DNA of 58,338 bases from Iamia sp035575815 (lineage in GTDB: Bacteria; Actinomycetota; Acidimicrobiia; Acidimicrobiales; Iamiaceae). Both the position numbers and the translations under genes were made by a program. Under the pieces are notes generated by a model that worked only from the letters and a program-made list of their open reading frames with translations, did no database searches and was not told the origin of the DNA. Shown piece after piece: positions 17,611 to 25,181 of the stretch (the stretch's first letter is position 1; each line of letters opens with the position of its first letter). Location of the stretch: positions 1 through 58,338 of the forward strand of contig NZ_DATLXO010000033.1 of NCBI RefSeq assembly GCF_035575815.1, written 5' to 3'.

Positions 17611-18180
17611 TACCAAGGTTGTCCATCGGTTCGGCGGCGTACTCGACCACCGGCGCGACCGGCCTTCGATAGATGCTCATCGCCGTCTTCGCGTCGTTGC
17701 CCGCGATGTCGGCAACACGTTCGCCCGGCACTCCAACGTGGGACAGCAGGGAGATGGCAGTGCGGCGAAGGTCGTACGGGTTGACGGGCTTGGTGATCCC
17801 GGCCGACGCGGCGATCGCCCTGACCGTGCGCCGGAGGTTCGCGGGGTCGATCGGGGTGCCCACCGTGGTGGTGAAGACGAGGTCCAACTCGTCGTCCCAG
17901 TGAGGTCCCGCCGTGAGACGCTCCTGGGCCTGGGCGGCACGGTGGTGCCGCAGAGTGGACGTGGCGGCGTCGGGCAGGCACACCTGTTGCCTCCCCCGGC
18001 CGGAGGCCGAGCAGCATCATCACGATGACCGATGCTCCGAGGCGGCCGTTGGCGGCGGCGTCGAACAGGGCTTGGGCTTCAGCCTCGCTCAGGCGCTCCC
18101 GTTCGGCTGCGGCGAAACCCTCTGCTGACCCCTCGGCGATGTCCACCCGACGGCCACGCGTTTTCTGCGACAGCCGCGAC
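17611..18180 (-). pseudogene. Second tyrosine recombinase, catalytic domain, frameshifted
   Basis: Two frames together give one catalytic domain. The first part (about 18000-18130) reads LSEAEAQALFDAAANGRLGA and then MMLLGLRPGEATG, the R1 box. After a frameshift near 17985-18010 the domain continues as DELDLVFTTTVGTPIDPANL, then YDLRRTAISLLSHVG and SIYRRPVAPVV with the tyrosine. The C-terminus runs into the IS21 end. It differs from the 14088-14750 integrase, since both carry their own catalytic C-termini. No N-terminal domain precedes it; a divergent integrase N-terminus starts at 18183 instead. Confidence 0.78.
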
Positions 18181-18182
18181 CG

Positions 18183-18361
18183 GTGACGACCCGCAACGGG
18201 TCGGTGATCGCGCTCCGCCCCAGTCTCACCATCGCCGCCGCCATCCGGCGCTTCATCTCCGAGAAGGATCTGTCCCCCGGCACGAGGCGCGTCTACGGGA
18301 AGGCCTTGGATCACCTCGCCGAAGCCCTCGGTGCCGAGACGCCACTCGACACCGTCACCAC
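18183..18361 (+). pseudogene. Integrase N-terminal (SAM-like) fragment
   Basis: GTG 18183 opens a 59-residue stretch with the core-binding look of phage integrases (AAAIRRFISEKDLSPGTRRV, YGKALDHLAEALG). It breaks off where an IS6-type end begins at about 18359. It lies head-to-head with the catalytic fragment on the other strand, two bases away. An inversion or a patchwork of several integrase genes is inferred. Confidence 0.6.
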
Positions 18362-18489
18362 AGGATCACCTCAGGCGGATGCCGGAAGCCGGCGAGGCGC
18401 CGGGGGGGCGGGCACGGGCGAACTCGACGTCGTCGCATCCCTGCAGCCTCACCTCAGCCGCATGCCCCCGCTCAACGCAACAGACCCCC
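18359..18489 (-). mobile_element. Solo IS6-family end with transposase N-terminus
   Basis: On the minus strand the block begins with GGGGTCTGTTGCGTTGAGCG and codes for MRRRRVRPC followed by RRLAGFRHPPEVIL, the start of an IS6-type transposase. It aligns with the better-preserved copy at 20247-20375 in the same orientation. Only about 130 bases remain. It abuts the 3' end of the flippase gene. Confidence 0.75.
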
Positions 18490-18498
18490 CGTGCTCCC

Positions 18499-19722
18499 TC
18501 AGGCGGACGCGGGCTCGGGCCCTCGGATACGGGCGACGTAGCGCATCCCGGCCACGGTCGCCGCGCCATATCCGATCAACGCGGCCAGTGCCGCTCCCAG
18601 GGCGCCGATGTGGCCCAGCACCACGATGGCCACCACGTTGACGACCAGCCCGATCCACTGGGTGCGTGCGCTGAGGCCGACGTGGCGCAGGGAGACGAGG
18701 ACGGCGTCGAAGACGTTGGTGGCGACGAGGAAGACCTGGGCCAGGCACAGCACCACCGCGGCCGGGACCGCGGGGCGGAAGGGCTCGCCGAAGGCCAGGG
18801 GGATGACGAAAGGTGAGCAGACGAGGAGCAGGGCCGACAGCGCCACGGTCGGCCCCATCTGCTGGCGGAAGATCGTCGTCGGGCTCGGGAGTTCCGAGGC
18901 GGGGGTGCCCGTCAGCTGGGACAACAGGTGCTGGCGCGTCGCTCCCGAGAGGAACTGCGGCACCTCGGCCACCGTGACGGCCACGGCGTAGTACCCCAGC
19001 TGGGAGACCGGCGCCACGTGCGGCAACAACAGCTGGTCGACCCGCATGAGGACGAGCGACCCGAAAAGGGTCGGGATGATCCGGGTCGCCAGCCGACCCA
19101 GCTCGCGGGCCCCATCTCTGGAGCCGGCGCCCACGGAGCGCAGTGCCGGGAGGAGCAGCACGCCTGAGGACACCACCGCGACCTGCACCACGAAGGCGGT
19201 CACGATGCTCAGCCGCCCGGCGACGAGGAGCGCCAGGACGACGACCACGCGGAACGCTCCGTTCGCCGCCCGCCGCACCACGATCGGCTCGAGGTGCCGA
19301 GTGCCGGTGACGGCTCCCTCCACGATGAGGCTGAGGGCACCGAACAGAATCCCGACGAAGAGGAGCCCGGCGACGATGCTCCGATGGGCATCGAACTGTC
19401 CCGGGAGGAACGCGACGGCCCCCGCAGCGGAGAGGACGCTCACCGGTGTCGCGAGCAGCAGGCTCCGGCGGAGCAGCTGGCCCACCGACACCTTGCCCTC
19501 GGCGATGGTGAGCGTTGCCGCATCCTCGAAGCCCATCGTGGCCAAGATGGAGAACAGGAAGGTGGCGGCGACGAGGTAGGCCAGCACGCCACGGTCCGAC
19601 GGTCCCAACACCCGGGCGAGGATCGGCCCGGTGAGCAGACCGCTCGCGCTCAGCATCCCGTTGGCACCGATGATCCGCCAGCGGGGTGACTCCCAGTAGT
19701 CGCGCAGGCGCGTCTCCCCCAT
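18499..19722 (-). CDS. Oligosaccharide flippase (Wzx/MATE-like) family protein
   Basis: This 407-residue polytopic membrane protein has about 12 hydrophobic helices. Its N-terminal GANGMLSASGLLTGPILARV and LGPSDRGVLAYL are typical of the polysaccharide-export flippase superfamily. Such proteins move lipid-linked sugar units across the cytoplasmic membrane. ATG at 19722 and stop at 18499 give an intact frame, slightly shorter than many Wzx proteins (420-500). It is isolated between IS6-type relics, away from other sugar genes except the glycosyltransferase at 20932. It probably arrived as part of a surface-polysaccharide segment broken up by insertion sequences. Confidence 0.8.
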   Translation of the reverse strand: MGETRLRDYWESPRWRIIGANGMLSASGLLTGPILARVLGPSDRGVLAYLVAATFLFSILATMGFEDAATLTIAEGKVSVGQLLRRSLLLATPVSVLSAAGAVAFLPGQFDAHRSIVAGLLFVGILFGALSLIVEGAVTGTRHLEPIVVRRAANGAFRVVVVLALLVAGRLSIVTAFVVQVAVVSSGVLLLPALRSVGAGSRDGARELGRLATRIIPTLFGSLVLMRVDQLLLPHVAPVSQLGYYAVAVTVAEVPQFLSGATRQHLLSQLTGTPASELPSPTTIFRQQMGPTVALSALLLVCSPFVIPLAFGEPFRPAVPAAVVLCLAQVFLVATNVFDAVLVSLRHVGLSARTQWIGLVVNVVAIVVLGHIGALGAALAALIGYGAATVAGMRYVARIRGPEPASA

Positions 19723-19885
19723 CCCCGGTCACCGGTGCGGCGCGTCTGTCGACACGTCTCCCGACGGGAACCGCGTGGTCGAGAGCCGTCGCCACGCCAG
19801 CGGTCCGCCGGAACCGGGATGGGAGTTCACCGGACGCACGTGTTTGACAGCGTCTTCCACATTGCGGCGCAACCGTAGCGGCGCC

Positions 19886-20375
19886 GGCACTGTTGCGTTG
19901 GCGGGAACCGGGGCGCTCGTCGGGCTCATCGGGTCGCGTGTGAGAGTCAAACGTGTCGTGCGAGCTCGTCGAACGCCGCTGCAAGCCTGAGGCCGGGGCG
20001 TGCATAGGTGCCGAGCTCGTAGTGGCCGCGCCGGAGGTTCTGGATGAAGGCGTGGCCCCCGATGATCAGCCCAGCGGTCCGGTTGCGTTGGAGGCCTCGC
20101 ATCGGTCCTGGCCTTGAGCCGGCCGTGGTCGGCCTCGACCCGGTTGTTGGCGTGCTGCTATCACGTGATCGACCTCGATCCCGCGTTCGGCCAGCAGCTC
20201 CTCGAGGTCTCGGTACGAGAGACCGAAGCGCAGGTACCAGCGCACCGCCAACATGATCACCTCGGGCGGATGCCGGAACCCTGCCAAGGCACTGGGGAGC
20301 GGGCAAGGCCAAGCACGACGACGCATACCTGCAGCCTCGCCCCGGACACGCCTCGCCGCTCAACGCAACAGACCC
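19886..20375 (-). mobile_element. 490-bp IS6-family element with internal deletion
   Basis: The terminal inverted repeats match at 15 of 20 bases. The left is GGCACTGTTGCGTTGGCGGG at 19886-19905, and the right reads GGGTCTGTTGCGTTGAGCGG from 20375 downwards. Full IS6-family elements are about 800-900 bases, so nearly half is missing. No 8-bp target duplication is visible, which fits later rearrangement. Confidence 0.78.
19947..20326 (-). pseudogene. IS6-family transposase remnant
   Basis: The N-terminal frame (start ATG 20326) reads LAGFRHPPEVIMLAVRWYLR and then YRDLEELLAERGIEVDHV, the IS6 helix-turn-helix region. It then breaks. A second frame ends with FIQNLRRGHYELGTYARPGL and AAFDELARHV, the family C-terminus. 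The central catalytic DDE region is deleted. It is not functional. Confidence 0.85.
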
Positions 20376-20406
20376 TCACGCCATCAGGCTTTCATCAGGG
20401 TTCGCG
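20376..20406 (+). repeat. 31-bp direct repeat copy 1
   Basis: The 31 bases beginning TCACGCCATCAGGCTTTCAT are identical to 33965-33995, 13.6 kb away. The copy starts exactly at the outer end of the IS6-type element. The other copy borders a truncated integrase. It may be an insertion-sequence end or recombination site shared by two rearrangement points. Confidence 0.8.
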
Positions 20407-20647
20407 GCCCGAGCACTCGGTGCCCACGAGCAGCCGTGCTCGTGCAGCCGCCTCCGGACACCGACCCTTGCCGACGCATGGGTCCCGTGCGTGCCCTTCG
20501 GATTGGCAGCCTATTTGGCAGCCAATGGGCGCAGAGTCCGATAGCCCGCCGTAGACGGTCACAGACACCGCATGCGCTCTGACCTGGGACTATGCGTCCG
20601 TCGTAGAGGTGGGCAGAGTCACGTAGAGGGGCTCGATCCCCATGACG

Positions 20648-20683
20648 CGCAGGGGGTCAGGGGTTCGAATCCCTTACGGCCCA
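20648..20683 (+). repeat. tRNA 3'-end fragment (relic att site)
   Basis: AGGGGTTCGAATCCCTT forms a T-arm and ACGGCCCA follows as the 3' acceptor strand and discriminator. No matching 5' half precedes it; bases 20609-20647 do not form D- and anticodon arms. It is best read as the displaced 3' end left by insertion of another element into a tRNA gene. Two TTGGCAGCC units about 125 bases upstream could be arm sites of that element. Confidence 0.6.
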
Positions 20684-20810
20684 CTAGTGTTGTGGAAAAC
20701 ACAACAAGATCGTCCTGTTTCCCCTGGTCAGGGGCAGGGTTCGAAAGACGAGACGAAGGGTTCGTCGGGCCAGATCGTCACCACAGATCACTTGTCACCT
20801 GTTCGTGCGG

Positions 20811-20827
20811 CACACCCTCAGGGTGTG
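20811..20827. promoter_or_regulatory. Palindrome upstream of the glycosyltransferase gene
   Basis: CACACCCTCAGGGTGTG is a perfect 8+1+8 inverted repeat, about 105 bases before the GTG start at 20932. A weaker CACACC/GGTGTC pair follows. It could be a repressor operator or a transcription-ending hairpin; the regulator is unknown. Confidence 0.4.
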
Positions 20828-20931
20828 GGCACACCGGTAGGGTCGGGGTGTCTTCTGGTTGTCGTCCGTCGCTGTGTAGCGCCCCGACTCGGCCCTTCCC
20901 CTAGGCACCGCCTAGCGAGGGAGCATGACCA

Positions 20932-22473
20932 GTGGTTTCATCCAGCTTGTCCGAGCGGGTCGTGATGGGGCTTCTCTTCTACCCGCGTGGCGGGTCGGCC
21001 TACGTGGTCCGTTATCTGAGCCCGGCCCTCATCCATGCGGAATGGGCGGTGTCGGTCGTAGCGGGGTCGTTGGGCGTTGCGGGTGACGACACGCACGCGC
21101 CGACGTTCTTCGACGGGCTCGATGTGCATCACCTCGACTCCACGGCTGCGGCCAGGGAGTTTCGCTCCGGGCTCGACGCGATCGCCGCGCCGGAACCTAT
21201 GCACCCGTCGTATGAGGATCGGGTCGGGGTTCCCGATGTGGTGTTCGCCGCCGTCCCGCCCCGACTGGCCGGTCACCTGGCGGATGGGTGGCTGGACCTG
21301 TTCCGTGACGGCGGGGCCGAAGAGGCCAGCGTGTTCCACCTCCACCACCTCACGCCCCAGCTCGACGCCGCTCACCACCGTTGGCCCACCGTGCCCGTGG
21401 TGGTGCATCTGCATGGCACCGAGATGAAGCTGATCGCAGGGATCGATGACCGGGTGGCGCTGGCGGCGGCGCTGGGCGAAACCCTGGCGTCCATGCCCCG
21501 GGCGGTGACGACGCTCGTCGATCCGGCGCGCTACCTGGACGCCACCCAACTCGAGCTGCTCCGCACCACCCGGTGGGGGTCGTGGCTCCACGGTGAGTTC
21601 TGGGCCTCTCGCATGCGCCGACAGGCTCAGGTCGCCGACCACCTGATCACCGTGTCCGAACTCAACCGCAACAGTGCCATCTCCTTGCTTGGTGTCCAAC
21701 CCGCTGATGTGACCGCCATCCCCAACGGCGTGGACGTCGACCGGTTCCACCCGCAGCCAGACGAGCCCGGCGCACGCCGTGCGGTGTTCCGCCGGGTACT
21801 CGTCGAGGATCCCCAAGGCTGGACCGAGTCCGGCCCTCCTGGATCGCTCGCGTACAACGAAGCCGACCTCGATCGCCTGCTGGGAGCCGACGATGACGCG
21901 ACGGTGCTGCTCTACGTCGGACGATTCCTCGGGTTCAAGCGGGTCCCGGCCCTGATCCGCGCCTTCGCCCGCGCCCGCGCTGGGTTCACCCGACGGGGCT
22001 CGCTCGTCATCTGGGGCGGCCATCCCGGCGAATGGGAGGGCGAGCACCCGGTCACCGTCGCGAACGAGGTCGGAGCCGACGGCATCTTCTTCACCGGCTG
22101 GCGGGGCCACGACGACCTGCCCGATGGGTTGGGCGCCTGCGATGCGATCGTGGTCCCCTCGGTCGAGGACCCCTACCCGCAGGTCCCGTTGGAGGCCATG
22201 GCAGTCGGTCTGCCCGTAGTCGCCTGTCGAAGTGGGGGCCTGATCTACATGATCAACGTCGACCCCGACCAGCCCACCGGCTGGTTCGTTCCGCCCGATG
22301 ATGCCGGCGCCCTGGCCACCGTCCTGACCCAGATCGTGAACGAGCCATCCGAAATCGCCGTGCGAGGCGCCAACGCCCTCGCTCACGCCCGAGCCAACCT
22401 CTCGTGGACCGGGCTCGTCACGCGATTCGAGGTCACCTACGCCAACGCAGTCGAACACCACCACCAACGCTGA
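20932..22473 (+). CDS. GT4-type glycosyltransferase
   Basis: This 513-residue GT-B fold protein has an N-terminal acceptor domain (GGSAYVVRYLSPAL, VVVHLHGTEMK). Residues about 235-270 contain the ITVSELNRNSAISLLG and TAIPNGVDVDRFHP signatures. The C-terminal nucleotide-sugar domain has LLYVGRFLGFKRVPALI and the E-x7-E motif EDPYPQVPLE followed by AMAVGLPVVA. It is cytosolic and transfers sugar from an NDP-donor; donor and acceptor are not known. The start is uncertain: GTG 20932 gives the listed protein, while ATG 20965 (MGLLFYPRGG) begins closer to the conserved domain. It may belong with the nearby flippase. The 187 bases after it show nothing. Confidence 0.85.
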   Translation: MVSSSLSERVVMGLLFYPRGGSAYVVRYLSPALIHAEWAVSVVAGSLGVAGDDTHAPTFFDGLDVHHLDSTAAAREFRSGLDAIAAPEPMHPSYEDRVGVPDVVFAAVPPRLAGHLADGWLDLFRDGGAEEASVFHLHHLTPQLDAAHHRWPTVPVVVHLHGTEMKLIAGIDDRVALAAALGETLASMPRAVTTLVDPARYLDATQLELLRTTRWGSWLHGEFWASRMRRQAQVADHLITVSELNRNSAISLLGVQPADVTAIPNGVDVDRFHPQPDEPGARRAVFRRVLVEDPQGWTESGPPGSLAYNEADLDRLLGADDDATVLLYVGRFLGFKRVPALIRAFARARAGFTRRGSLVIWGGHPGEWEGEHPVTVANEVGADGIFFTGWRGHDDLPDGLGACDAIVVPSVEDPYPQVPLEAMAVGLPVVACRSGGLIYMINVDPDQPTGWFVPPDDAGALATVLTQIVNEPSEIAVRGANALAHARANLSWTGLVTRFEVTYANAVEHHHQR

Positions 22474-22660
22474 CGAGCGCAGTGATATCGCGTCGGTATC
22501 GGCAAGTTCCGCGGGCAGATGGTCTCGACGATCACGCCTCGGCGGCCACGGGTCGGCGATGATCTGCCCCCGTCCCAGCGGATTGTCCTGAACGCATGTT
22601 CGTGAGATACTGATCGGGCACCCATCGATGCGGTGGGCGCAACCATCGACTCCGGTCTGA

Positions 22661-22987
22661 TCAGTCCCGGTTTGGCCATCCGTTGCGGGGGCGCACTGGC
22701 AGTCCTGCAAGGTGGAACTCCCGGGCGAGGGTTCGGGCGTGGACCTCGAACTCGGCCGCGACCGCGGCGAGGGACAGGCCTTCGCCGTAACGGCGCGCGG
22801 CGGTGGCGACCTCTTCGTCGGTCATTTTGCGGACAAGTTGGCGTCGCGACACGTTGCGATCATCGAGGTGGTTCATGACGGTCGTGCGATGGATGTCGAA
22901 GTTGCGGGCGAGCTCGTTGATGGTCACCCCGCTCGCGTGCTGGGTGACGAGTTCGTCGACCTCGGCCGATGAGAGCCTTCGTTGCAC
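22661..22987 (-). CDS. Double helix-turn-helix protein of the resolvase-associated type
   Basis: This 108-residue protein has two HTH units, VTINELARNFDIHRTTVMNH and LSLAAVAAEFEVHARTLARE, preceded by QRRLSSAEVDELV. This arrangement is like the DNA-binding part of serine-resolvase-linked proteins in actinobacterial plasmids and islands. GTG at 22987 begins immediately after a 19-bp repeat (22989-23007) that recurs at 23130-23148. It has no catalytic serine-recombinase domain. It is either a stand-alone DNA-binding protein or the surviving tail of a recombinase gene. Confidence 0.6.
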   Translation of the reverse strand: MQRRLSSAEVDELVTQHASGVTINELARNFDIHRTTVMNHLDDRNVSRRQLVRKMTDEEVATAARRYGEGLSLAAVAAEFEVHARTLAREFHLAGLPVRPRNGWPNRD

Positions 22988-22988
22988 G

Positions 22989-23148
22989 GGGTTTGAAAGC
23001 CGTCCCCTTTGCTCCGGGGATCTGGCCGTGGGGTCAAGATGGCGTCCTTCGACCGCCCCGACGACCGCACCGGGATGCCTTGCTGGACCGCTCCACCCCT
23101 GGTCAGCGAGCTTTTCGAGGATCTCGGAAGGGTTTGAAAGCCGTCCCC
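22989..23148. repeat. Pair of 19-bp direct repeats near the resolvase-like gene
   Basis: GGGTTTGAAAGCCGTCCCC occurs at 22989-23007 and 23130-23148, 141 bases apart. Nothing between them looks coding. The spacing and the adjacent HTH gene suggest a resolution or recombination site; this is inference. Confidence 0.6.
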
Positions 23149-23229
23149 AAAGGTCCACAGGGCCTCCAGATCCACATACGGGATCGGTCGCTGCCTGCTG
23201 GCCTCCCGGGTGGTGCGGACCGCCCGTCG

Positions 23230-23274
23230 GCGCTTGAGGCGGTTGAGCACGTTGCGCTGGTGGTGATCCTTCAC
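23230..23274 (-). pseudogene. csoR stub (first 15 codons)
   Basis: ATG 23274 opens MKDHHQRNVLNRLKR, which matches the first residues of the two intact CsoR proteins (MKAEHQRSVLNRLK). After that the frame diverges into the recombinase-repeat region. A CsoR-type operator sits 12 bases upstream. This is a broken third csoR, cut at the junction with the 22661-23148 segment. Confidence 0.75.
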
Positions 23275-23285
23275 ATCGTTAGCCT

Positions 23286-23304
23286 ACCCCACCCGGGGTG
23301 GGGT
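23286..23304. promoter_or_regulatory. CsoR-type operator, copy 1
   Basis: ACCCCACCCGGGGTGGGGT is a perfect 19-base inverted repeat. The pattern matches known CsoR boxes (C-runs facing G-runs) and the other two sites in this window. It faces the csoR stub and lies just beyond the 3' end of the 86-residue protein gene. Confidence 0.75.
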
Positions 23305-23315
23305 TCCACGGGCGG

Positions 23316-23576
23316 TCAGACGAGTCCACGGGGCGCCGCTCCCGGCGATGGGCTCCGCGTTCGGGGAGGGTCCCGCTGGGGTCGGCCGGGGTCCTTGGCG
23401 GGCACCATCTCGATCTCGCCGACGGTCGCGGCGAGGATCGCTACTGGTGCGCCGAACACGAGAAGGACGGTGAGCATCGACGACTGTTCCTTCGCCGGGC
23501 CCATTCGGCCGGCATTTTCGGAAGTCCCATCCCCGCACCGTCGGTGCTCCCTGTTGCTCTCGTGAACCTCGGTCAT
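23316..23576 (-). CDS. Small single-helix protein, last gene of the csoR-linked cassette
   Basis: This 86-residue protein of unknown family has a polar N-terminus (MTEVHESNREHRR), one membrane helix (MLTVLLVFGAPVAILAATVG) and a Pro/Arg-rich tail. ATG 23576 overlaps the preceding stop by four bases (ATGA), which supports translation. An internal start (MGPAKEQSS) is possible. It is the fifth gene in a chain of overlaps that starts at 25333. Confidence 0.55.
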   Translation of the reverse strand: MTEVHESNREHRRCGDGTSENAGRMGPAKEQSSMLTVLLVFGAPVAILAATVGEIEMVPAKDPGRPQRDPPRTRSPSPGAAPRGLV

Positions 23577-24001
23577 GGTGCTGCCACCCGGCTTCGGGTC
23601 CGGTCGAGGGCGACGAGGTAGGCGGCCAGGGACGTCAGGAAGACGATCAACCATGTCCAGTTGCGGCCGGGGACGAAGTGGACGGTGATGTGACCGAGGA
23701 AGATGTCCATCCACCGCTGGTGGGCGTAGCCGGCGGTGAACGCCAGGTCGGGGGCCATGGCCACGACGTGGGCGGCCATCGGCCACACCAGGGGTCGGGC
23801 CACCGGTCGCCGGCAGCGCAGGACCACGATCGTCATCACGGCGAGGGCAGTGGCGGCGCCGACGAAGAAGTGGGTGAACCAGTGGAATCGGGCGTCGTGC
23901 CCGCGGTAGGAGGCGTACAGGCCCGCCTCCAGGACGATCGCGGCGGCGCACCAGCCGCACAGCCGCCAACTGCCCCTGACTCTGACGGCCGCCGCCGTCA
24001 C
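23573..24001 (-). CDS. Four-helix His-rich membrane protein
   Basis: This 142-residue protein has four hydrophobic helices. Several histidines lie near membrane boundaries (YRGHDARFHWFTHFFVG, WPMAAHVVAMAPD, AYAHQRW reads as GYAHQRW, GHITVHFVPGRNW). The layout recalls DUF457/YdjM-type membrane-bound metal-dependent hydrolases, but no full signature is seen. GTG 24001 overlaps the upstream stop (GTGA). A metal-linked membrane role is inferred from the histidines and the neighbouring csoR. Confidence 0.6.
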   Translation of the reverse strand: MTAAAVRVRGSWRLCGWCAAAIVLEAGLYASYRGHDARFHWFTHFFVGAATALAVMTIVVLRCRRPVARPLVWPMAAHVVAMAPDLAFTAGYAHQRWMDIFLGHITVHFVPGRNWTWLIVFLTSLAAYLVALDRTRSRVAAP

Positions 24002-24534
24002 AGGGCTCCCAGGATCGTGGTGATCTCGCGACTGTGGGCGGCCGGATCAGGGTCGAGGGTCCGGTAGCGGATCCGGGTCTCGGCGTCGACGACGGCGTAA
24101 CCGACGGGTGGGCCGCCGTCGGCCGGGGACCGCATGCCGTAGGCGACGGCCGTGCGCCTCTCCGGGTCCACCAGCACCGCCGGGATGCCTACGCAGGACG
24201 CCGGGCCGGCCAGCACTACCACCAAGGCAGCGGTGGGCGAGACCCGGCGGCTCACGTCCCGGCACTGGGCGGCCGCGCCGGCGGGCCGCAGGAACAACAC
24301 GACGGTGGGCCGTCCGCCCGCCGGCATCCCGTCGGTCACCATCGGGGCCGGGCGGGGAAGGGGGCCCTCGTCGACGAAGCCGACGCGTTGCTCGGCCTGG
24401 TCGGGGTCGTCGAGCGGGCCTTCCAACCGTTGGGCCACCGAGACCAGCACGACAAATGCGGCGGCTGCCGCCACCCACACCGCGACCAGGGCCCGGCGCG
24501 TCGGTAAGGCAGTTCTCGCCGGTCGGACGATCAC
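23998..24534 (-). CDS. Membrane-anchored thioredoxin-fold-like protein
   Basis: This 178-residue protein has an N-terminal anchor (ALVAVWVAAAAAFVVLVSVA). An extracytoplasmic domain follows with TVVLFLRPAGAAAQCRDVSR, VVVLAGPASCVGIPAVLVD and GYAVVDAETRIRYRTLDPD, similar in outline to peroxiredoxin/TlpA-like folds. Only isolated cysteines are present and there is no CxxC, so normal disulphide exchange is doubtful. GTG 24534 overlaps the upstream stop (GTGA); GTG 24543 is an alternative. It may handle oxidation or metal at the outer membrane face; this is inference. Confidence 0.58.
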   Translation of the reverse strand: MIVRPARTALPTRRALVAVWVAAAAAFVVLVSVAQRLEGPLDDPDQAEQRVGFVDEGPLPRPAPMVTDGMPAGGRPTVVLFLRPAGAAAQCRDVSRRVSPTAALVVVLAGPASCVGIPAVLVDPERRTAVAYGMRSPADGGPPVGYAVVDAETRIRYRTLDPDPAAHSREITTILGAL

Positions 24535-25181
24535 CGTCGCCACCTGAGGTCGACCGCGCGGGGGCTGACCGTGAGGTTCGGGCCCCGTGCGGACACCAAA
24601 AGGCCTACCCCCACGACGATGGCGCCGAGGGCCCCGCGGGCCACCAGACGTGGACGGCCGGCCGGACACCGGCGGGCGAGCTGGCGACGCCACCGGCGGG
24701 GTGAGGCCAGGAAGGGGCAGCCGACCCCGCCCGTGTGGCCGTACCCGTCGGGCACGACCAGCCCGGCGGCGGCCAGAAGGTCGGACTGGAAGGAGCGGCA
24801 GTTGACCGTCGGGCGCGGCGACCACCGCCACCCGCCGGAGAACGTTGAGGCGAAGCGGCGGGCGGCGTCGATGACATCGTCGTCGGTGCGGTCGTCGAGG
24901 AGGACGGGATGGAAGGCGTGGTCGGCCGGCTCGCCGTGACGGGGGTCGACCGTGCCGGTACCGCCGTCCTGGCCACCCACCCCGTTCAGCACGCCGGGGA
25001 CCCCACGGACGGCGTCGCGGAGGCTGACGGGGCGCACCGGCCACCACCCGTAGCTCTCGACGCCGTCCATCTCGATCCACCAGTGCCCGTGGACATCGAT
25101 GAACCTCGGGTTGTTGCGCTTCACCACGACCCGCTCGACCAGACGGCCCTGGCCGGAGACGTCTTGGTCCCCTGCGGTCAT
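24531..25181 (-). CDS. Unknown protein with a possible permuted papain-like (H...NC) motif
   Basis: This 216-residue protein has a conserved-looking core: PRFIDVHGHWWIEMDGVESY, then GWWPVRPVSLRDAVRGV, the DHAFHPVLLDDRTDDDV segment and TVNCRSFQSDLLAAAGL. The GHWW...NC-x2-F spacing resembles permuted NlpC/P60 (LRAT-like) hydrolases, with a His and a Cys as candidate catalytic residues. A C-terminal hydrophobic stretch (ALGAIVVGVGLLVSA) could anchor it. ATG 25181 overlaps the stop of the 51-residue gene (ATGA). The family is not identified with certainty. Confidence 0.55.
   Translation of the reverse strand: MTAGDQDVSGQGRLVERVVVKRNNPRFIDVHGHWWIEMDGVESYGWWPVRPVSLRDAVRGVPGVLNGVGGQDGGTGTVDPRHGEPADHAFHPVLLDDRTDDDVIDAARRFASTFSGGWRWSPRPTVNCRSFQSDLLAAAGLVVPDGYGHTGGVGCPFLASPRRWRRQLARRCPAGRPRLVARGALGAIVVGVGLLVSARGPNLTVSPRAVDLRWRR

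Larger units (their letters stand above)
14751..17615 (-). mobile_element. IS21-family insertion sequence with extra zinc-finger gene
   Basis: The element contains istA, istB and a third small gene. The ends carry IS21-style multiple terminal repeats. On the left are GGATCGCCGAAATTCCCC (14760) and GATCGCCGAAGTTCCCC (14784). On the right, in inverse orientation, are GGGGAGTCTTCGGTGATCC (17591) and GGGGAACTTCAGTGATCG (17568). The exact outer base is uncertain by a few positions and no clear target duplication is seen. It interrupts one integrase gene and abuts a second integrase remnant, so a deletion probably accompanied or followed insertion. Confidence 0.85.
20407..20931. other. Gene-free 525-base stretch with relic attachment site
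   Basis: No convincing gene is seen. The stretch holds two TTGGCAGCC units (20503-20511 and 20515-20523), a tRNA 3' fragment (20648-20683) and the palindrome at 20811-20827. It ends in the leader of the glycosyltransferase gene. Confidence 0.6.

Noticed and set aside
20609..20683. Complete tRNA gene
   Set aside because: Only the T-arm and 3' acceptor strand fit; D-arm and anticodon arm cannot be formed, so it is treated as a relic.
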